Of a DNA stretch of 64,000 nucleotides, positions 8,279 through 15,507 are shown in pieces (within the stretch, counting starts at the first letter, position 1; every line of letters starts with the position of its first letter). Both the position numbers and the translations under genes were made by a program. This stretch comes from Novosphingobium sp. JCM 18896 (lineage in GTDB: Bacteria; Pseudomonadota; Alphaproteobacteria; Sphingomonadales; Sphingomonadaceae). The DNA lies in the NCBI RefSeq assembly GCF_025938095.1, contig NZ_JAPCZF010000006.1:1-64000 (forward strand). Reading direction: 5' to 3'. A model generated the notes under the pieces. That model ran no database searches and had not been told where the DNA came from. It was given only the letters and a program-made list of their open reading frames with translations.

Positions 8279-8354
8279 CGCGATAGCGATCGAAGCCCGT
8301 AGGTCGGAGACCGACAGGGCTCCGTTCACGAGAGCGCGGGCCGCAGGCATCGTC
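8279..8354 (+). ncRNA. structured repeat element, copy A
   Basis: Member of a five-copy family described in the findings. Closing stem GCGAT (8280-8284) with ATCGT (8349-8353, one G-U pair); internal stem CGGAG (8305-8309) with CTCCG (8320-8324); conserved GAAGCCCG and GCGGGCCGCAGG between and after. It lies in the intergenic space between two leftward genes but the consensus reads rightward here. Confidence 0.6.
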
Positions 8355-8367
8355 CTGAGTGGGTAGG

Positions 8368-8679
8368 TCATCCCCTCCCCCTATCGGAGAGGGCTTGGCG
8401 GGCGCGCAAAATGTCGTCGTCGTGCTGGCGCTTGCGTTCACCGATCATCTCGATGCGTCGCTCAGGCGTGGCATTCGCCCACACTGGCGGCGTCGGGTCG
8501 GAAAGTTCTTCCTCGATCGTGCGGCGTTCAGCAAAAGGCTTCAACGCCTCCCTCAGAGCTTCCACCTCTGCGGCCATTCGCTCTAGGGCGTTGGCTGCTT
8601 CGTCCGCGATGGACAGGTCATCGTGCTCGTGTCGAGACATTGACCGCAACCGCTCAACGAGGGCCTGGGTGTCGCTCAC
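8368..8679 (-). CDS. phage hypothetical, coiled coil
   Basis: A 103-residue protein starting at a GTG that overlaps the upstream stop. The N-terminal half is a heptad-like helix with LVERLRSM and ANALERMAAEVEALREAL, followed by a charged tail. Similar short coiled-coil proteins recur in early regions of temperate phages; function unknown. Confidence 0.75.
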   Translation of the reverse strand: MSDTQALVERLRSMSRHEHDDLSIADEAANALERMAAEVEALREALKPFAERRTIEEELSDPTPPVWANATPERRIEMIGERKRQHDDDILRARQALSDRGRG

Positions 8680-9533
8680 GACCTTTCTCCCCGCTCTTCG
8701 GCCAGAAGAGGTAGGGCTGCGTCTAGGGCGGCTTGGGCGAGGCCGAGGCAGTCCTCTTTGTTCGCGAGGTACGTCATCACGTCACGCTTGCAGCAATGCT
8801 CGTGGATCGCCCGGGCCATTCGCTCCACAACAGCCTCCCTGTCCAGCGGGGGTGCTGGGGGATGGGCGTCGAACTGCGCCGCATAGAAGTCATGGGCGCG
8901 GCCAAGCTCAGCGCGAATGTAATCCTGCCACCAGTTCACATCACCACCACCGTAGTCGTTCAGCAGCCCAGCGTCGTAAGCATCCAGCGCAACCGGCTCG
9001 GCCTGTGCAGGGGTAAGGGCGGCAAGGACGATGCGGGCGTTTTCGAGCCGTTCCGCAAACGTGTTGCCGGGAAACTCGCTGACTGAAATGCGGCTCGCAA
9101 TATCGTATGCCTCCCCCTCCTGCCCGAAGCGCTGGGGCTCGGTAAGGGGTTGGGCATTGAATGCAGCGTCCATGGCGTCAGCGGCGGCGCGCGCTTCCTG
9201 CGCCCCGTCGTAGTGCAAGGCGTCTAAGCCCTCCCGCAGTTCAAGGGCGCATTCCACATCGCTGATCACGCCGGTTATCGCGTGTCTCAAGCGTAGCCAT
9301 GTTTCCCGCAGCCCCTCAGACGCGGACTGGCTGTGGGCGAGGCGGGTATTCCATGCGGCGATGGCCTCGGTCGCGTCTATGTAGAGCGCGCCGTAGGTTT
9401 CCGCCCAGCACTCGTCGGTCTGGCATCTGACGTACCATGCTGTCTGATAGCCGCCCAACTCAGCCTCACCGCCGCAAAACGGACACGGCAGTAGCGTCGC
9501 CTGGATCACGGCCTGTTCGGGGGTCTTGGTCAT
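8676..9533 (-). CDS. Lar-type restriction alleviation domain protein
   Basis: A 285-residue protein. The ATG at 9533 is preferred because GGAG lies 11 nt upstream and the domain begins at residue 14. The N-terminal LLPCPFCGG, then WYVRCQ, C and finally AIAAWNTR are the zinc-ribbon signature of the Lar/restriction-alleviation family (about residues 14-65), which dampens type I restriction in the Rac prophage prototype. The remaining ~220 residues are an unrecognised helical extension, unusually long because most relatives are 60-100 residues. It is part of a tightly overlapping leftward operon. Confidence 0.75.
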   Translation of the reverse strand: MTKTPEQAVIQATLLPCPFCGGEAELGGYQTAWYVRCQTDECWAETYGALYIDATEAIAAWNTRLAHSQSASEGLRETWLRLRHAITGVISDVECALELREGLDALHYDGAQEARAAADAMDAAFNAQPLTEPQRFGQEGEAYDIASRISVSEFPGNTFAERLENARIVLAALTPAQAEPVALDAYDAGLLNDYGGGDVNWWQDYIRAELGRAHDFYAAQFDAHPPAPPLDREAVVERMARAIHEHCCKRDVMTYLANKEDCLGLAQAALDAALPLLAEERGERS

Positions 9534-9781
9534 GACAGGTGCTCCATGTTCGACAGGGCGTCGTGGCATACCGAACAAGGCTCGCGGCACTCATCCAGCT
9601 TGGCTAGCGCCCGCTCCGTCACTTCGAGGATGGCGGCGAGGGCTGCAACGCGAAGGCCATCGGTCAGCACACGCTCAACGGTGCCGCTGTAGGCCTTGCC
9701 GAACAGGCATTCGAGGACTGCCGGAGCTTCTCGTTCTGCGACAGACCGCGCCAGCTTGAGCGCCGCTTCGTTGGTGGTCAT
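9530..9781 (-). CDS. phage hypothetical
   Basis: An 83-residue mainly helical protein starting at the ATG at 9781 with AGGAG upstream. A CSVC motif lies near the C-terminus, and the N-terminal MTTNEAALKLARSVAE is typical of accessory genes. It overlaps both neighbours by 4 bp, indicating a translationally coupled operon. No function can be assigned. Confidence 0.7.
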   Translation of the reverse strand: MTTNEAALKLARSVAEREAPAVLECLFGKAYSGTVERVLTDGLRVAALAAILEVTERALAKLDECREPCSVCHDALSNMEHLS

Positions 9782-10050
9782 GGGGTGGGCTCCTTTAGGT
9801 GGGCGGCAACTTGGCGGCCTAGGTCGGTGAGGCGGTAGGCCCGGCGCTTGTTCCGGCTGACCGGGATAAGTGTCGTTTCGGCTATCGCACCGCGCCCAAG
9901 CCCAATCTTCGCATGGTGAAGTGCCCATGCTCCGTTTGCATCGAACGTGGCTTTGCCTGGGAAATCCCACTCGCAACGCATTGCGACGCAGGCTCGTGAG
10001 GCACCTGCCGTCAGCCCCGCCGCGATCTTCGCGATGTCAGGCTCTGTCAT
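9778..10050 (-). CDS. phage hypothetical, winged-helix-like
   Basis: A 90-residue protein (start at 10050). The C-terminal half, ending RRAYRLTDLGRQVAAHL, looks like the recognition wing of a small winged-helix domain, so a DNA-binding role is possible. Overlaps of 4 bp on both sides tie it to the surrounding operon. Confidence 0.65.
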   Translation of the reverse strand: MTEPDIAKIAAGLTAGASRACVAMRCEWDFPGKATFDANGAWALHHAKIGLGRGAIAETTLIPVSRNKRRAYRLTDLGRQVAAHLKEPTP

Positions 10051-10265
10051 TGGGCAACCCTTCCATCGAGCCACTTGCGCAGCCGGAGATACGTCTCGAT
10101 CGAGGGTGGAAGCGCCTTTTTGGCAGCACGGTGGATGCTGGCCTGATCGCTGCCAATCAACGAGGCGAGTTGCCGATAGCTGATGTTCTCACTGGCCATC
10201 GCCAACCGGACCTCCAGCGCGAAAGCTTCGGCGTCGAACAAAGGCTCTGAGGGGGTGTTGTCCAT
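10047..10265 (-). CDS. small HTH DNA-binding protein
   Basis: A 72-residue protein with a Cro/C1-like helix-turn-helix: ISYRQLASLIGSDQASIHR at about 28-46. The spacing and the IETYLRLRKWL end match minimal XRE-type regulators carried in early phage operons. Target unknown. The next upstream gene ends 110 bp away, and the space is filled by structured element copy D. Confidence 0.75.
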   Translation of the reverse strand: MDNTPSEPLFDAEAFALEVRLAMASENISYRQLASLIGSDQASIHRAAKKALPPSIETYLRLRKWLDGRVAQ

Positions 10266-10290
10266 TAGTAGGGGTCCTGGGATAGAGGGT

Positions 10291-10372
10291 GGGCGATGCC
10301 GTTCCGGCCCGGGCCGTCGTGAACGGAGCCTGCAAGCAGTCTCCGCCCTGCCGGGCTTCCGTCCCTATCGCG
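10291..10372 (-). ncRNA. structured repeat element, copy D
   Basis: Leftward copy. On the minus strand GCGAT (10367-10371) pairs with ATCGC (10293-10297), and CGGAG (10341-10345) with CTCCG (10324-10328). GGAAGCCCG and GCCCGGGCCG are conserved with copies A and C. It fills the gap between the methyltransferase stop and the HTH gene start. Confidence 0.6.
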
Positions 10373-10374
10373 GG

Positions 10375-11544
10375 TCATGCGGCGAGCCTTTCGTCGAGCT
10401 CGGCCATCACCGCTTCGATGAACGCCGTCGCGACTTCGGCATTGATTGCATTGCCGCTGATACGAAGTCCGCCCACACGCGCGGGATGCCCTGGAGCCAG
10501 AGGGAATGTTCCAGCGTCAACGGGCCGCCAGCGTGGGCCTCGTGGATCCCGGCAAAGAAGCCAGTCTGCATCTCGCCAGAATCCGTTAACTGGCCGCGGA
10601 TCGCTGTCACCATTTGCACCGCCGTGCGGAGGTCCATCCCGCCCGTCCCGTGCAAGCCCGCTCCATTCGTGTCGCTCGCTCGTGGCGTCGGCCAACCCGA
10701 TAGTTGCGTCGCTATCGCTAGTGTCAGTCCCGCTCCATTGCCGTTGCCGTGCCTCTCCTTCATCCGATCCAGGCGCGCGAAGTGCTTCTCCACGTCTGCT
10801 CCGTCGTTCATCAGTGAGGCATCGGGCGTCGGCCACCCCGCCAATTGCGCCTGCGTGCCCAGGGGCAAAGCTGGACCACGGAATATGCCGGTCGTCTCGG
10901 TCAGCCGCCGCTTCCTCGCGATCACCGTCTCGGCGGACTGGTCCGGCTCCATGGCGCACAGGGTTGCCCAACCGGTCAGGGCCGCAATGTTGGGCAGTTC
11001 GGTCTTGCCCACCCCCGCCGATCCCCGCGCGTCGGCCGCCAACGGCGTGGGCCAACCAGAAAGACCGGTGACGAGGGTTCGGCGCACCGAAGCCCGCAGA
11101 CGCAAGCGGGACACACCCGAAGGCGTAACCCATGGCTTCCAAGTCAGCTTGTACAAGGTCGACCCAAGGGTCTGCACCCTTGTCTGCAACCTGCTCGCCA
11201 GCGACGCACTCAGGCGCGCACTGCTCGATGAGCCATTGCGCAGCGGGCCAAAGGTGCCGCTCGTCATCAAACCCGCCTCCCTTGCCTGCCGCGCTGAAAG
11301 GCTGGCATGGGCAGGAACAGGTCCAGAGCGGGCGATCGTCAGGCCATCCGGCTCGTCGTGCGGCGTAAGACCAGATTCCACCTCCAGCGAAGAGATGGAC
11401 CTGAGAATACCCGGCAAGGTCATTTGGTGTAATGTCACGGATATCCCTTTCGTCCACGACGCCAGGCGCGATCACGCCGGCCTTGATGGCCTCGCGTATC
11501 GTCTGCGCCGCAAGCGGATCGATCTCATTGTAGAAGGCCGTCAC
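10375..11544 (-). CDS. DNA cytosine-5 methyltransferase
   Basis: A 389-residue C5 methyltransferase starting at a GTG. Motif I is LFAGGG (about 51-56), motif IV is CPCQPFS with the catalytic cysteine, motif VI is GEQV and motif VIII lies in RHRSFWLA. A repetitive middle (recurring LADA/VADA) is followed by the conserved end FWRDADWLLCRDPRG, PVDAGTFPLAPG and GNAINAEVATAFI. Such phage enzymes protect DNA from host restriction. A second long frame on the same strand (10407-11438) lies entirely within it and also looks conserved. Confidence 0.9.
   Translation of the reverse strand: MTAFYNEIDPLAAQTIREAIKAGVIAPGVVDERDIRDITPNDLAGYSQVHLFAGGGIWSYAARRAGWPDDRPLWTCSCPCQPFSAAGKGGGFDDERHLWPAAQWLIEQCAPECVAGEQVADKGADPWVDLVQADLEAMGYAFGCVPLASAGFGAPNPRHRSFWLAHAVGGRRAGIGGGGQDRTAQHCGPDRLGNPVRHGAGPVRRDGDREEAAADRDDRHIPWSSFAPGHAGAIGGVADARCLTDERRSRRGEALRAPGSDEGEARQRQWSGTDTSDSDATIGLADATSERHEWSGLARDGRDGPPHGGANGDSDPRPVNGFWRDADWLLCRDPRGPRWRPVDAGTFPLAPGHPARVGGLRISGNAINAEVATAFIEAVMAELDERLAA
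10407..11438 (-). CDS. nested overlapping phage protein (GWPTP repeats)
   Basis: A 343-codon frame wholly inside the cytosine methyltransferase gene, same strand, different frame. It is not random: it contains ARSGPVPAHASLSARQAREAG, then GSTLYKLTWKPWVTPSG and RLRLRASVRRT, then several GWPTP/GWATL repeats, and ends near LQGIPRVWADF. I recall this block order from an uncharacterised phage protein family. The repeated DNA unit that encodes GWPTP encodes WLADA/WLAHA in the methyltransferase frame. I judge both frames likely to be coding. Confidence 0.6.
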   Translation of the reverse strand: MTLHQMTLPGILRSISSLEVESGLTPHDEPDGLTIARSGPVPAHASLSARQAREAGLMTSGTFGPLRNGSSSSARLSASLASRLQTRVQTLGSTLYKLTWKPWVTPSGVSRLRLRASVRRTLVTGLSGWPTPLAADARGSAGVGKTELPNIAALTGWATLCAMEPDQSAETVIARKRRLTETTGIFRGPALPLGTQAQLAGWPTPDASLMNDGADVEKHFARLDRMKERHGNGNGAGLTLAIATQLSGWPTPRASDTNGAGLHGTGGMDLRTAVQMVTAIRGQLTDSGEMQTGFFAGIHEAHAGGPLTLEHSLWLQGIPRVWADFVSAAMQSMPKSRRRSSKR

Positions 11545-11552
11545 GCTGCACC

Positions 11553-11638
11553 CGCGAAAGCGATTGAAGCCGAATGGTCGAGACCCACAGGGGCTCGATC
11601 GCGAAGCGACGAAAGCGCGGTGCCGTAGGCATTCGCCC
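11553..11638 (+). ncRNA. structured repeat element, copy B
   Basis: Closing stem GCGAA (11554-11558) with TTCGC (11632-11636), a compensated change relative to copies A, D and E. Internal stem TCGAG (11578-11582) with CTCGA (11594-11598), again compensated. It occupies the 130-bp gap upstream of the methyltransferase and reads opposite to the flanking genes. Confidence 0.6.
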
Positions 11639-11674
11639 GCGCTCTCGGACTCCCCTGATCCTGTAGAGAGAGGG

Positions 11675-12025
11675 TCATAGCGAGCCTCTGGTGGCTTTGA
11701 GGATTGCGGCGCGGGCTGCCTCTAGGTCGCTAACTGCGCATTCACGCTGGTCCCCGTCCCACTGAAAGGCCGCACATTCCAGGCAGGCACTCAGCCAGTC
11801 CACGACAATGCCAAGCTGCTTGAGCATGTCGGGGGCGGCGGCTATCAGGTGGGCGTCAGCCTTGCTCTGCTCATAGTCGCGGGAAAGTGCGGCAAGGTGG
11901 CACGTGGCAACCAGTCCGTCTTTGGTGACGATGGCGGCGAAGTGGTCCCAGCCATAGCTTGGCTCGGCAACCTCCCAAGGCCCCGGCGTAAACGCCCCCT
12001 GCCCCTTCTGTCCTTCCTGTTCCAT
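11675..12025 (-). CDS. phage hypothetical
   Basis: A 116-residue protein with the FTPGPWEV opening and ADAHLIAAAPDML middle that are common in a widespread family of small early phage proteins. The C-terminal half is helical with two cysteines. Function unknown. It is followed 2 bp later by the end of the next leftward gene. Confidence 0.8.
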   Translation of the reverse strand: MEQEGQKGQGAFTPGPWEVAEPSYGWDHFAAIVTKDGLVATCHLAALSRDYEQSKADAHLIAAAPDMLKQLGIVVDWLSACLECAAFQWDGDQRECAVSDLEAARAAILKATRGSL

Positions 12026-12027
12026 GG

Positions 12028-12396
12028 TTAGGACTCCGCTTTGGCGATGGCGGCGCGGAACTTAGCAATGCGAGGTCCGATGTCGTCCCATTCAGGGCTG
12101 CCACTAGCATTGCTCTCGACCCGACCGAGTATGTCGACAACCCCGCTCATGGCGTCGATCAACTCATCATAGCAAAGCACATGCTCAGCGAGCTTGGTGA
12201 TGACCTCGCGTCCGTCCTGTTCGATGTGTCGGGCGATATCGCAGGACTGCTGGCACCAACCTGCGCCGGGCCAGTCCTTGGCGATGTCGTGGATGTTGGC
12301 GAAGAACAGCGCCTGACGGTCGCCAGTTAGTTCGCAGAACAGCTCGGCCAGCTCGTCGGGGCCGAGCTTTATCTCGATGGTGCGGGTGACGGCCAT
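12028..12396 (-). CDS. phage hypothetical
   Basis: A 122-residue acidic protein. Motifs ELAELFCELTGDRQALFFANI and WPGAGWCQQ suggest a helical fold with conserved tryptophans and cysteines, seen in other sphingomonad phage early proteins. No function is assignable. It sits in an unbroken leftward run with 2-bp gaps. Confidence 0.75.
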   Translation of the reverse strand: MAVTRTIEIKLGPDELAELFCELTGDRQALFFANIHDIAKDWPGAGWCQQSCDIARHIEQDGREVITKLAEHVLCYDELIDAMSGVVDILGRVESNASGSPEWDDIGPRIAKFRAAIAKAES

Positions 12397-12398
12397 GG

Positions 12399-12638
12399 TT
12401 AGGACTCCGAGACTGTGGGGGTGCGGGCCGCCTCATCGGCTGCAAGGATGGCCTTGGCGAGCGAAACCCAATCTTCCCACGGACCCTCGGCGTTCTGGTT
12501 GTCGTTGCGCGGCGACCAAGAAATGAACCAACCATCTAGCCAAGCGCTCTTCTCGACACCGCACCTTCGGCCGCCGGCGATCCGCTCGGGCAGCGCAGCG
12601 TGGTTGATCTCCACCCCACTCTTCTCTTCCTGTACCAT
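12399..12638 (-). CDS. phage hypothetical
   Basis: A 79-residue protein with WLDGWFISWSPRNDNQNAEG in its middle and a helical C-terminus (DWVSLAKAILAAD). It has the composition of a real small phage gene and ends 2 bp before its downstream neighbour. Function unknown. Confidence 0.7.
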   Translation of the reverse strand: MVQEEKSGVEINHAALPERIAGGRRCGVEKSAWLDGWFISWSPRNDNQNAEGPWEDWVSLAKAILAADEAARTPTVSES

Positions 12639-12687
12639 ACTCTACAATTCCTCTGTCTAAGGGGGTCAGGTGGGACTGATTGAATTT

Positions 12688-12777
12688 GGGCGATGCCTTT
12701 CGGCCCGAGTTTGGCGGTGCTGAGGCACCCGAGCCGCCTTCGCGTCTCGGCGCTGACGCGCGCCATCTCTATCGCGG
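12688..12777 (-). ncRNA. structured repeat element, copy E
   Basis: Leftward copy filling the 140-bp gap between two small genes. Closing stem GCGAT (minus strand, 12771-12775) with ATCGC (12690-12694). Internal stem CCGAG (minus strand, 12746-12750) with CTCGG (12729-12733), a compensated variant of the CGGAG/CTCCG stem. The 5' part is more diverged than in copies A to D. Confidence 0.5.
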
Positions 12778-12778
12778 C

Positions 12779-12982
12779 TCACTGCATCGTTCCTTCTGGC
12801 CAGATCTGCACATCATCGATCGTGGTGATACGAACCGTGCCGGGGTTCAGAGAGGCATGCAGAGCCCAATCCTCACAGGCGGTGCCGATGACCGGGTAGA
12901 AGCCGTCTTCTCGGTGAAAGACGACCATGCGGTTGTAGGCGCAATGGGGTTGCGCCCCGCAGTTGCAGCCCCGTTCGCTCAT
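12779..12982 (-). CDS. phage hypothetical, cysteine-rich
   Basis: A 67-residue protein opening MSERGCNCGAQPHC, a small cysteine/histidine cluster that may bind metal, followed by a short beta-rich part. Stop and start overlap those of neighbours by 4 bp on the upstream side. Function unknown. Confidence 0.65.
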   Translation of the reverse strand: MSERGCNCGAQPHCAYNRMVVFHREDGFYPVIGTACEDWALHASLNPGTVRITTIDDVQIWPEGTMQ

Positions 12983-13380
12983 GCTGCTTTCCTGCTAAGC
13001 TGACCCTCAAGCTCGGCCACGCGGGCGCGAAGTTCCTTGAGCTGAGCGTTCTTCTTTTCGAGCACGCGGTTGGCGTCGGTGAGGTGCTGCTTCATGCGCC
13101 TGAACTTGCTGCTCATCGCATTGTCGGGCACTTCCTCGCCAAGCTCTGCGAGACGCTTGGTGATCCAGTTACAGGCGATCCGGGTATATCCCAGCTTGCG
13201 CGCCATTCCTGTCGTGCCCTGAGCGTCCACCAGTTTCAGGCTGCCGATCATGGTGGCGAGTTCATTCTCGACCTGGCGCAGGTCGGCGTACCATTCAGCT
13301 AGCAGCGCGGTGTCGGTTTCCTCCGCGACCAGTTCGCGAGTGATCTCCTCATCTTCGATCTGCTCGTAATATACGTTCAT
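12979..13380 (-). CDS. phage hypothetical, C-terminal coiled coil
   Basis: A 133-residue protein; I prefer the ATG at 13380 (MNVYYEQIEDEE) to the longer frame. Acidic N-terminus, a central helical region with KLVDAQGTTGMARKLGYT, and a C-terminal heptad coiled coil (ANRVLEKKNAQLKELRARVA). It lies just downstream of ninB. Function unknown. Confidence 0.7.
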   Translation of the reverse strand: MNVYYEQIEDEEITRELVAEETDTALLAEWYADLRQVENELATMIGSLKLVDAQGTTGMARKLGYTRIACNWITKRLAELGEEVPDNAMSSKFRRMKQHLTDANRVLEKKNAQLKELRARVAELEGQLSRKAA

Positions 13381-13384
13381 AGCT

Positions 13385-13759
13385 TTAGTCCTTGAACTGG
13401 ATGCCGTTGCGAGCGGCGTATTCATGGATGGTCTCGATCAAGGCGCTCATCTGCTCCTTGGAAAGCTTCGAGGTGCGGAAGCCGACCGGGACCATGCCCT
13501 TGCCATCGAGAGCCATTTCAAAGCGCTGGGAGTGATCCAGGGCGTGCAGGAAGAGGCTCTTCCATACGTCGGGGGTCAGCTCCCGGCCTTCGGGCTTGGC
13601 GGCGCTGATCTGGCTGAGAAGCGACCACATGAGCGCGTTCTGGTCGAGCGTGCGGCGCGGGGCTGCGATCTTCATCACGCTACCTGCGGGAGCGGCATCG
13701 ACCATGCGGTGCGCAAACTCGCGGTGCGTGCGGAGGATGGCGGTATGCTCAGCTGGCAT
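13385..13759 (-). CDS. ninB: NinB family recombination protein
   Basis: A 124-residue protein matching the NinB/Orf family: RRTLDQNALMWSLLSQIS near residue 37, TPDVWKSLFLHAL, then VPVGFRTSKLSKEQMSALIE and a final YAARNGIQF. Lambda NinB (Orf) is a recombination mediator that helps load annealing functions on SSB-coated DNA and can replace RecFOR. The SSB and annealing protein genes lie 750-1700 bp upstream in the same operon, which fits. Confidence 0.9.
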   Translation of the reverse strand: MPAEHTAILRTHREFAHRMVDAAPAGSVMKIAAPRRTLDQNALMWSLLSQISAAKPEGRELTPDVWKSLFLHALDHSQRFEMALDGKGMVPVGFRTSKLSKEQMSALIETIHEYAARNGIQFKD

Positions 13760-14132
13760 GGCAGTCCACCGGCTGTTCGGTGAGCATGGCGGTCATGCAC
13801 TCGCGGAGCATTTCTGCCAGTTCGGCTGCGCTCATCTTGCGATTGCGCGACATTCCCCGGCCATTGTATTTGTACCAAGAGACGATGAAATCTCGCCACT
13901 TGAAGTTGAACGGCTGTTCGTCGTCCCCCCAGTCGTATGCGTGCGCTTCGAAGCATGACCAGCGATACCGGGCGCCTGAGTTGCCCCACGGATTGTACAG
14001 CTTCGGATGCAGAGCGCCGAACACATTCTGAAGCGCGTCCATTGCGGCCTCCAGTTCAGTCGGGACCGACAGGGATTGCCCTGGTTGGCCGAATAGCATC
14101 TGGCCAAGTTCTGGTTCATAGTTGTCAGACAT
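13749..14132 (-). CDS. phage hypothetical
   Basis: A 127-residue protein overlapping ninB by 11 bp. It is rich in aromatic residues (RYRWSCFEAHAYDWGDDEQ, WRDFIVSWYKYNGRG) and ends in a helical segment with two cysteines. Its place in the recombination operon is the only functional hint. Confidence 0.75.
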   Translation of the reverse strand: MSDNYEPELGQMLFGQPGQSLSVPTELEAAMDALQNVFGALHPKLYNPWGNSGARYRWSCFEAHAYDWGDDEQPFNFKWRDFIVSWYKYNGRGMSRNRKMSAAELAEMLRECMTAMLTEQPVDCHAS

Positions 14133-14493
14133 TGACCAGCCTTTCCGCTTTCACGCGCTTGATCTCGGCTGCCTTGGGAGAGGCCTTGCAAAGCTCATCG
14201 AGCAACTGATCTACCGACTGGCCCGATGCCGCCTTGTAAGCGCTCCAGAACGTCTCCTCGCCTTGCGAGTGCTGCGAGGAGTGATGGAACTTGCAGAGCG
14301 GTGCCGCCCGAAAATCATCCGGCTTCTGGCCCATGCCTGCCCCGGAACCGAGGCGAACGTGAGCCGCCTCGATAGGCATTCCCTGACAACCGGGGACGGC
14401 GCAGTGGAAAGAGCGGACGAAACCAAGGTGGGCTTGCGAGCGCCACCGGGTATCGCGCTTGGCTTTCTTCGGGAGGCGATTGGGGAGAGCCAT
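14125..14493 (-). CDS. DUF968-type HNH nuclease
   Basis: A 122-residue protein with the metal-site pattern of DUF968/NinG-like phage nucleases: CAVPGC near residue 31, IEAAHVRLG, then PLCKFHHSSQH and FW. These are HNH-type folds associated with phage recombination and Holliday junction processing. It is between ssb and ninB, which supports a recombination role. Confidence 0.8.
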   Translation of the reverse strand: MALPNRLPKKAKRDTRWRSQAHLGFVRSFHCAVPGCQGMPIEAAHVRLGSGAGMGQKPDDFRAAPLCKFHHSSQHSQGEETFWSAYKAASGQSVDQLLDELCKASPKAAEIKRVKAERLVNV

Positions 14494-14502
14494 GACGCTA
14501 CC

Positions 14503-14889
14503 TCAAAAGGGGATCGAGTCGTCGAGGTCTTCGGCCTGCGGGAAGTGGTCGCGGACCTGATCCCCGGCGCTACGCTGATCGCGCTGCCCGCCCTCCGAGC
14601 GACCGCCCTGCAAGGCGATCTCGTTGGCGCGAATGTTGAGCTGGGGCTTACCGTCGTACTCCCCGAGCGAGAATTCGCCCTGAACGGTCACAGAGGCGCC
14701 CTTGGTGAGGTATTGAGCCAGTGCCTCGCCGCGCTTGCCCCACAGGCTCACACGCCACCAGTTCGTAACCTTGTCGCGCCCCTGCCGGGTATCGACGGCG
14801 ACGGTGAAGCCACAGACTTGATCGCCGTTCTGTGTGTTGCGGAGTTCCGCGTCTCGGCCGATGCGGCCAGCGATGGTGATGCTCTGCAT
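14503..14889 (-). CDS. ssb: single-stranded DNA-binding protein
   Basis: A 128-residue SSB. The OB fold occupies about 1-100 (MQSITIAGRIGRDAELR, WWRVSLWGKRGEALAQYL, KGASVTVQGE), then a glutamine/glycine-rich linker and the acidic tail DLDDSIPF that recruits repair partners. It serves phage replication and annealing-based recombination with the upstream gene. Confidence 0.97.
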   Translation of the reverse strand: MQSITIAGRIGRDAELRNTQNGDQVCGFTVAVDTRQGRDKVTNWWRVSLWGKRGEALAQYLTKGASVTVQGEFSLGEYDGKPQLNIRANEIALQGGRSEGGQRDQRSAGDQVRDHFPQAEDLDDSIPF

Positions 14890-14892
14890 GGG

Positions 14893-15507
14893 TTAGGCTG
14901 CCTTCTTCTGCTTGATCCAGTCCGTCACTTCGCGGACCTGGCCAAAGGTGAGTTGCTTGAGACTGGAGACTTCGAAGGCCCGGCAGACATCGCCCACCTG
15001 AACGGGGGCGGCGTCGATCTGCGCTTGCAGCCAGTCGCGGGTCTTGTCGGTAATGGGGCTCATCGGGTCCGGCTCAGTGACCGCCGCAAACTCCCGCCTC
15101 ATCTGCTCGACGTATTTCTGATCGTCGAACTTCCCGAGGAACACGTCGGCATTGAAGCCGAGCTGGCTCAGGAGCTTCGTCAGGCCGTCTGTGGTCGCTT
15201 TCTTGGGGGCGTCGCTGTCAATGCGCCCCTTGGCGTCTTTCCACTCCTCGCAGCCCCACATAGGGCCGAAAGAGTTTTCGCGGTTGCCGTGCCAAAGCGT
15301 GACCGGGATCATCACGAGGGTATCGACGATGACGGGTGTGTCCGTTGTGTAGCCCCAGCCTTCGCCAATCGGCCCGAACAGTTCGGTCGCCGCAAGGATC
15401 TGGTAGTTTGCGCTAACCGCGGTGAAGCCGCCGCGCTGATTGACGTGCTTGGTGTGGGCCGGATTAGTCTTCTCGACCTTCGACCAGATGCGGAGATTGT
15501 CGGTCAT
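14893..15507 (-). CDS. probable Rad52/ERF-like annealing protein
   Basis: A 204-residue protein. The order KVEKTNPAHTKHV, GGFTAVSANYQILAATELFGP, GWGY, then APKKATTDGLTKLLSQLGF and KFDDQKYV matches phage proteins annotated as Rad52-like or Sak-type single-strand annealing proteins, in which the KKATTDG helix is conserved. It sits immediately upstream of ssb and just downstream of a Gp157-like gene, the typical recombination module. Exact superfamily membership should be tested by structure prediction. Confidence 0.6.
   Translation of the reverse strand: MTDNLRIWSKVEKTNPAHTKHVNQRGGFTAVSANYQILAATELFGPIGEGWGYTTDTPVIVDTLVMIPVTLWHGNRENSFGPMWGCEEWKDAKGRIDSDAPKKATTDGLTKLLSQLGFNADVFLGKFDDQKYVEQMRREFAAVTEPDPMSPITDKTRDWLQAQIDAAPVQVGDVCRAFEVSSLKQLTFGQVREVTDWIKQKKAA

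Noticed and set aside
10183..11628. 481-codon + strand open frame opposite the cytosine methyltransferase
   Set aside because: Content is arginine/serine/proline-rich with no domain; it mirrors two better frames on the minus strand and runs against the operon.
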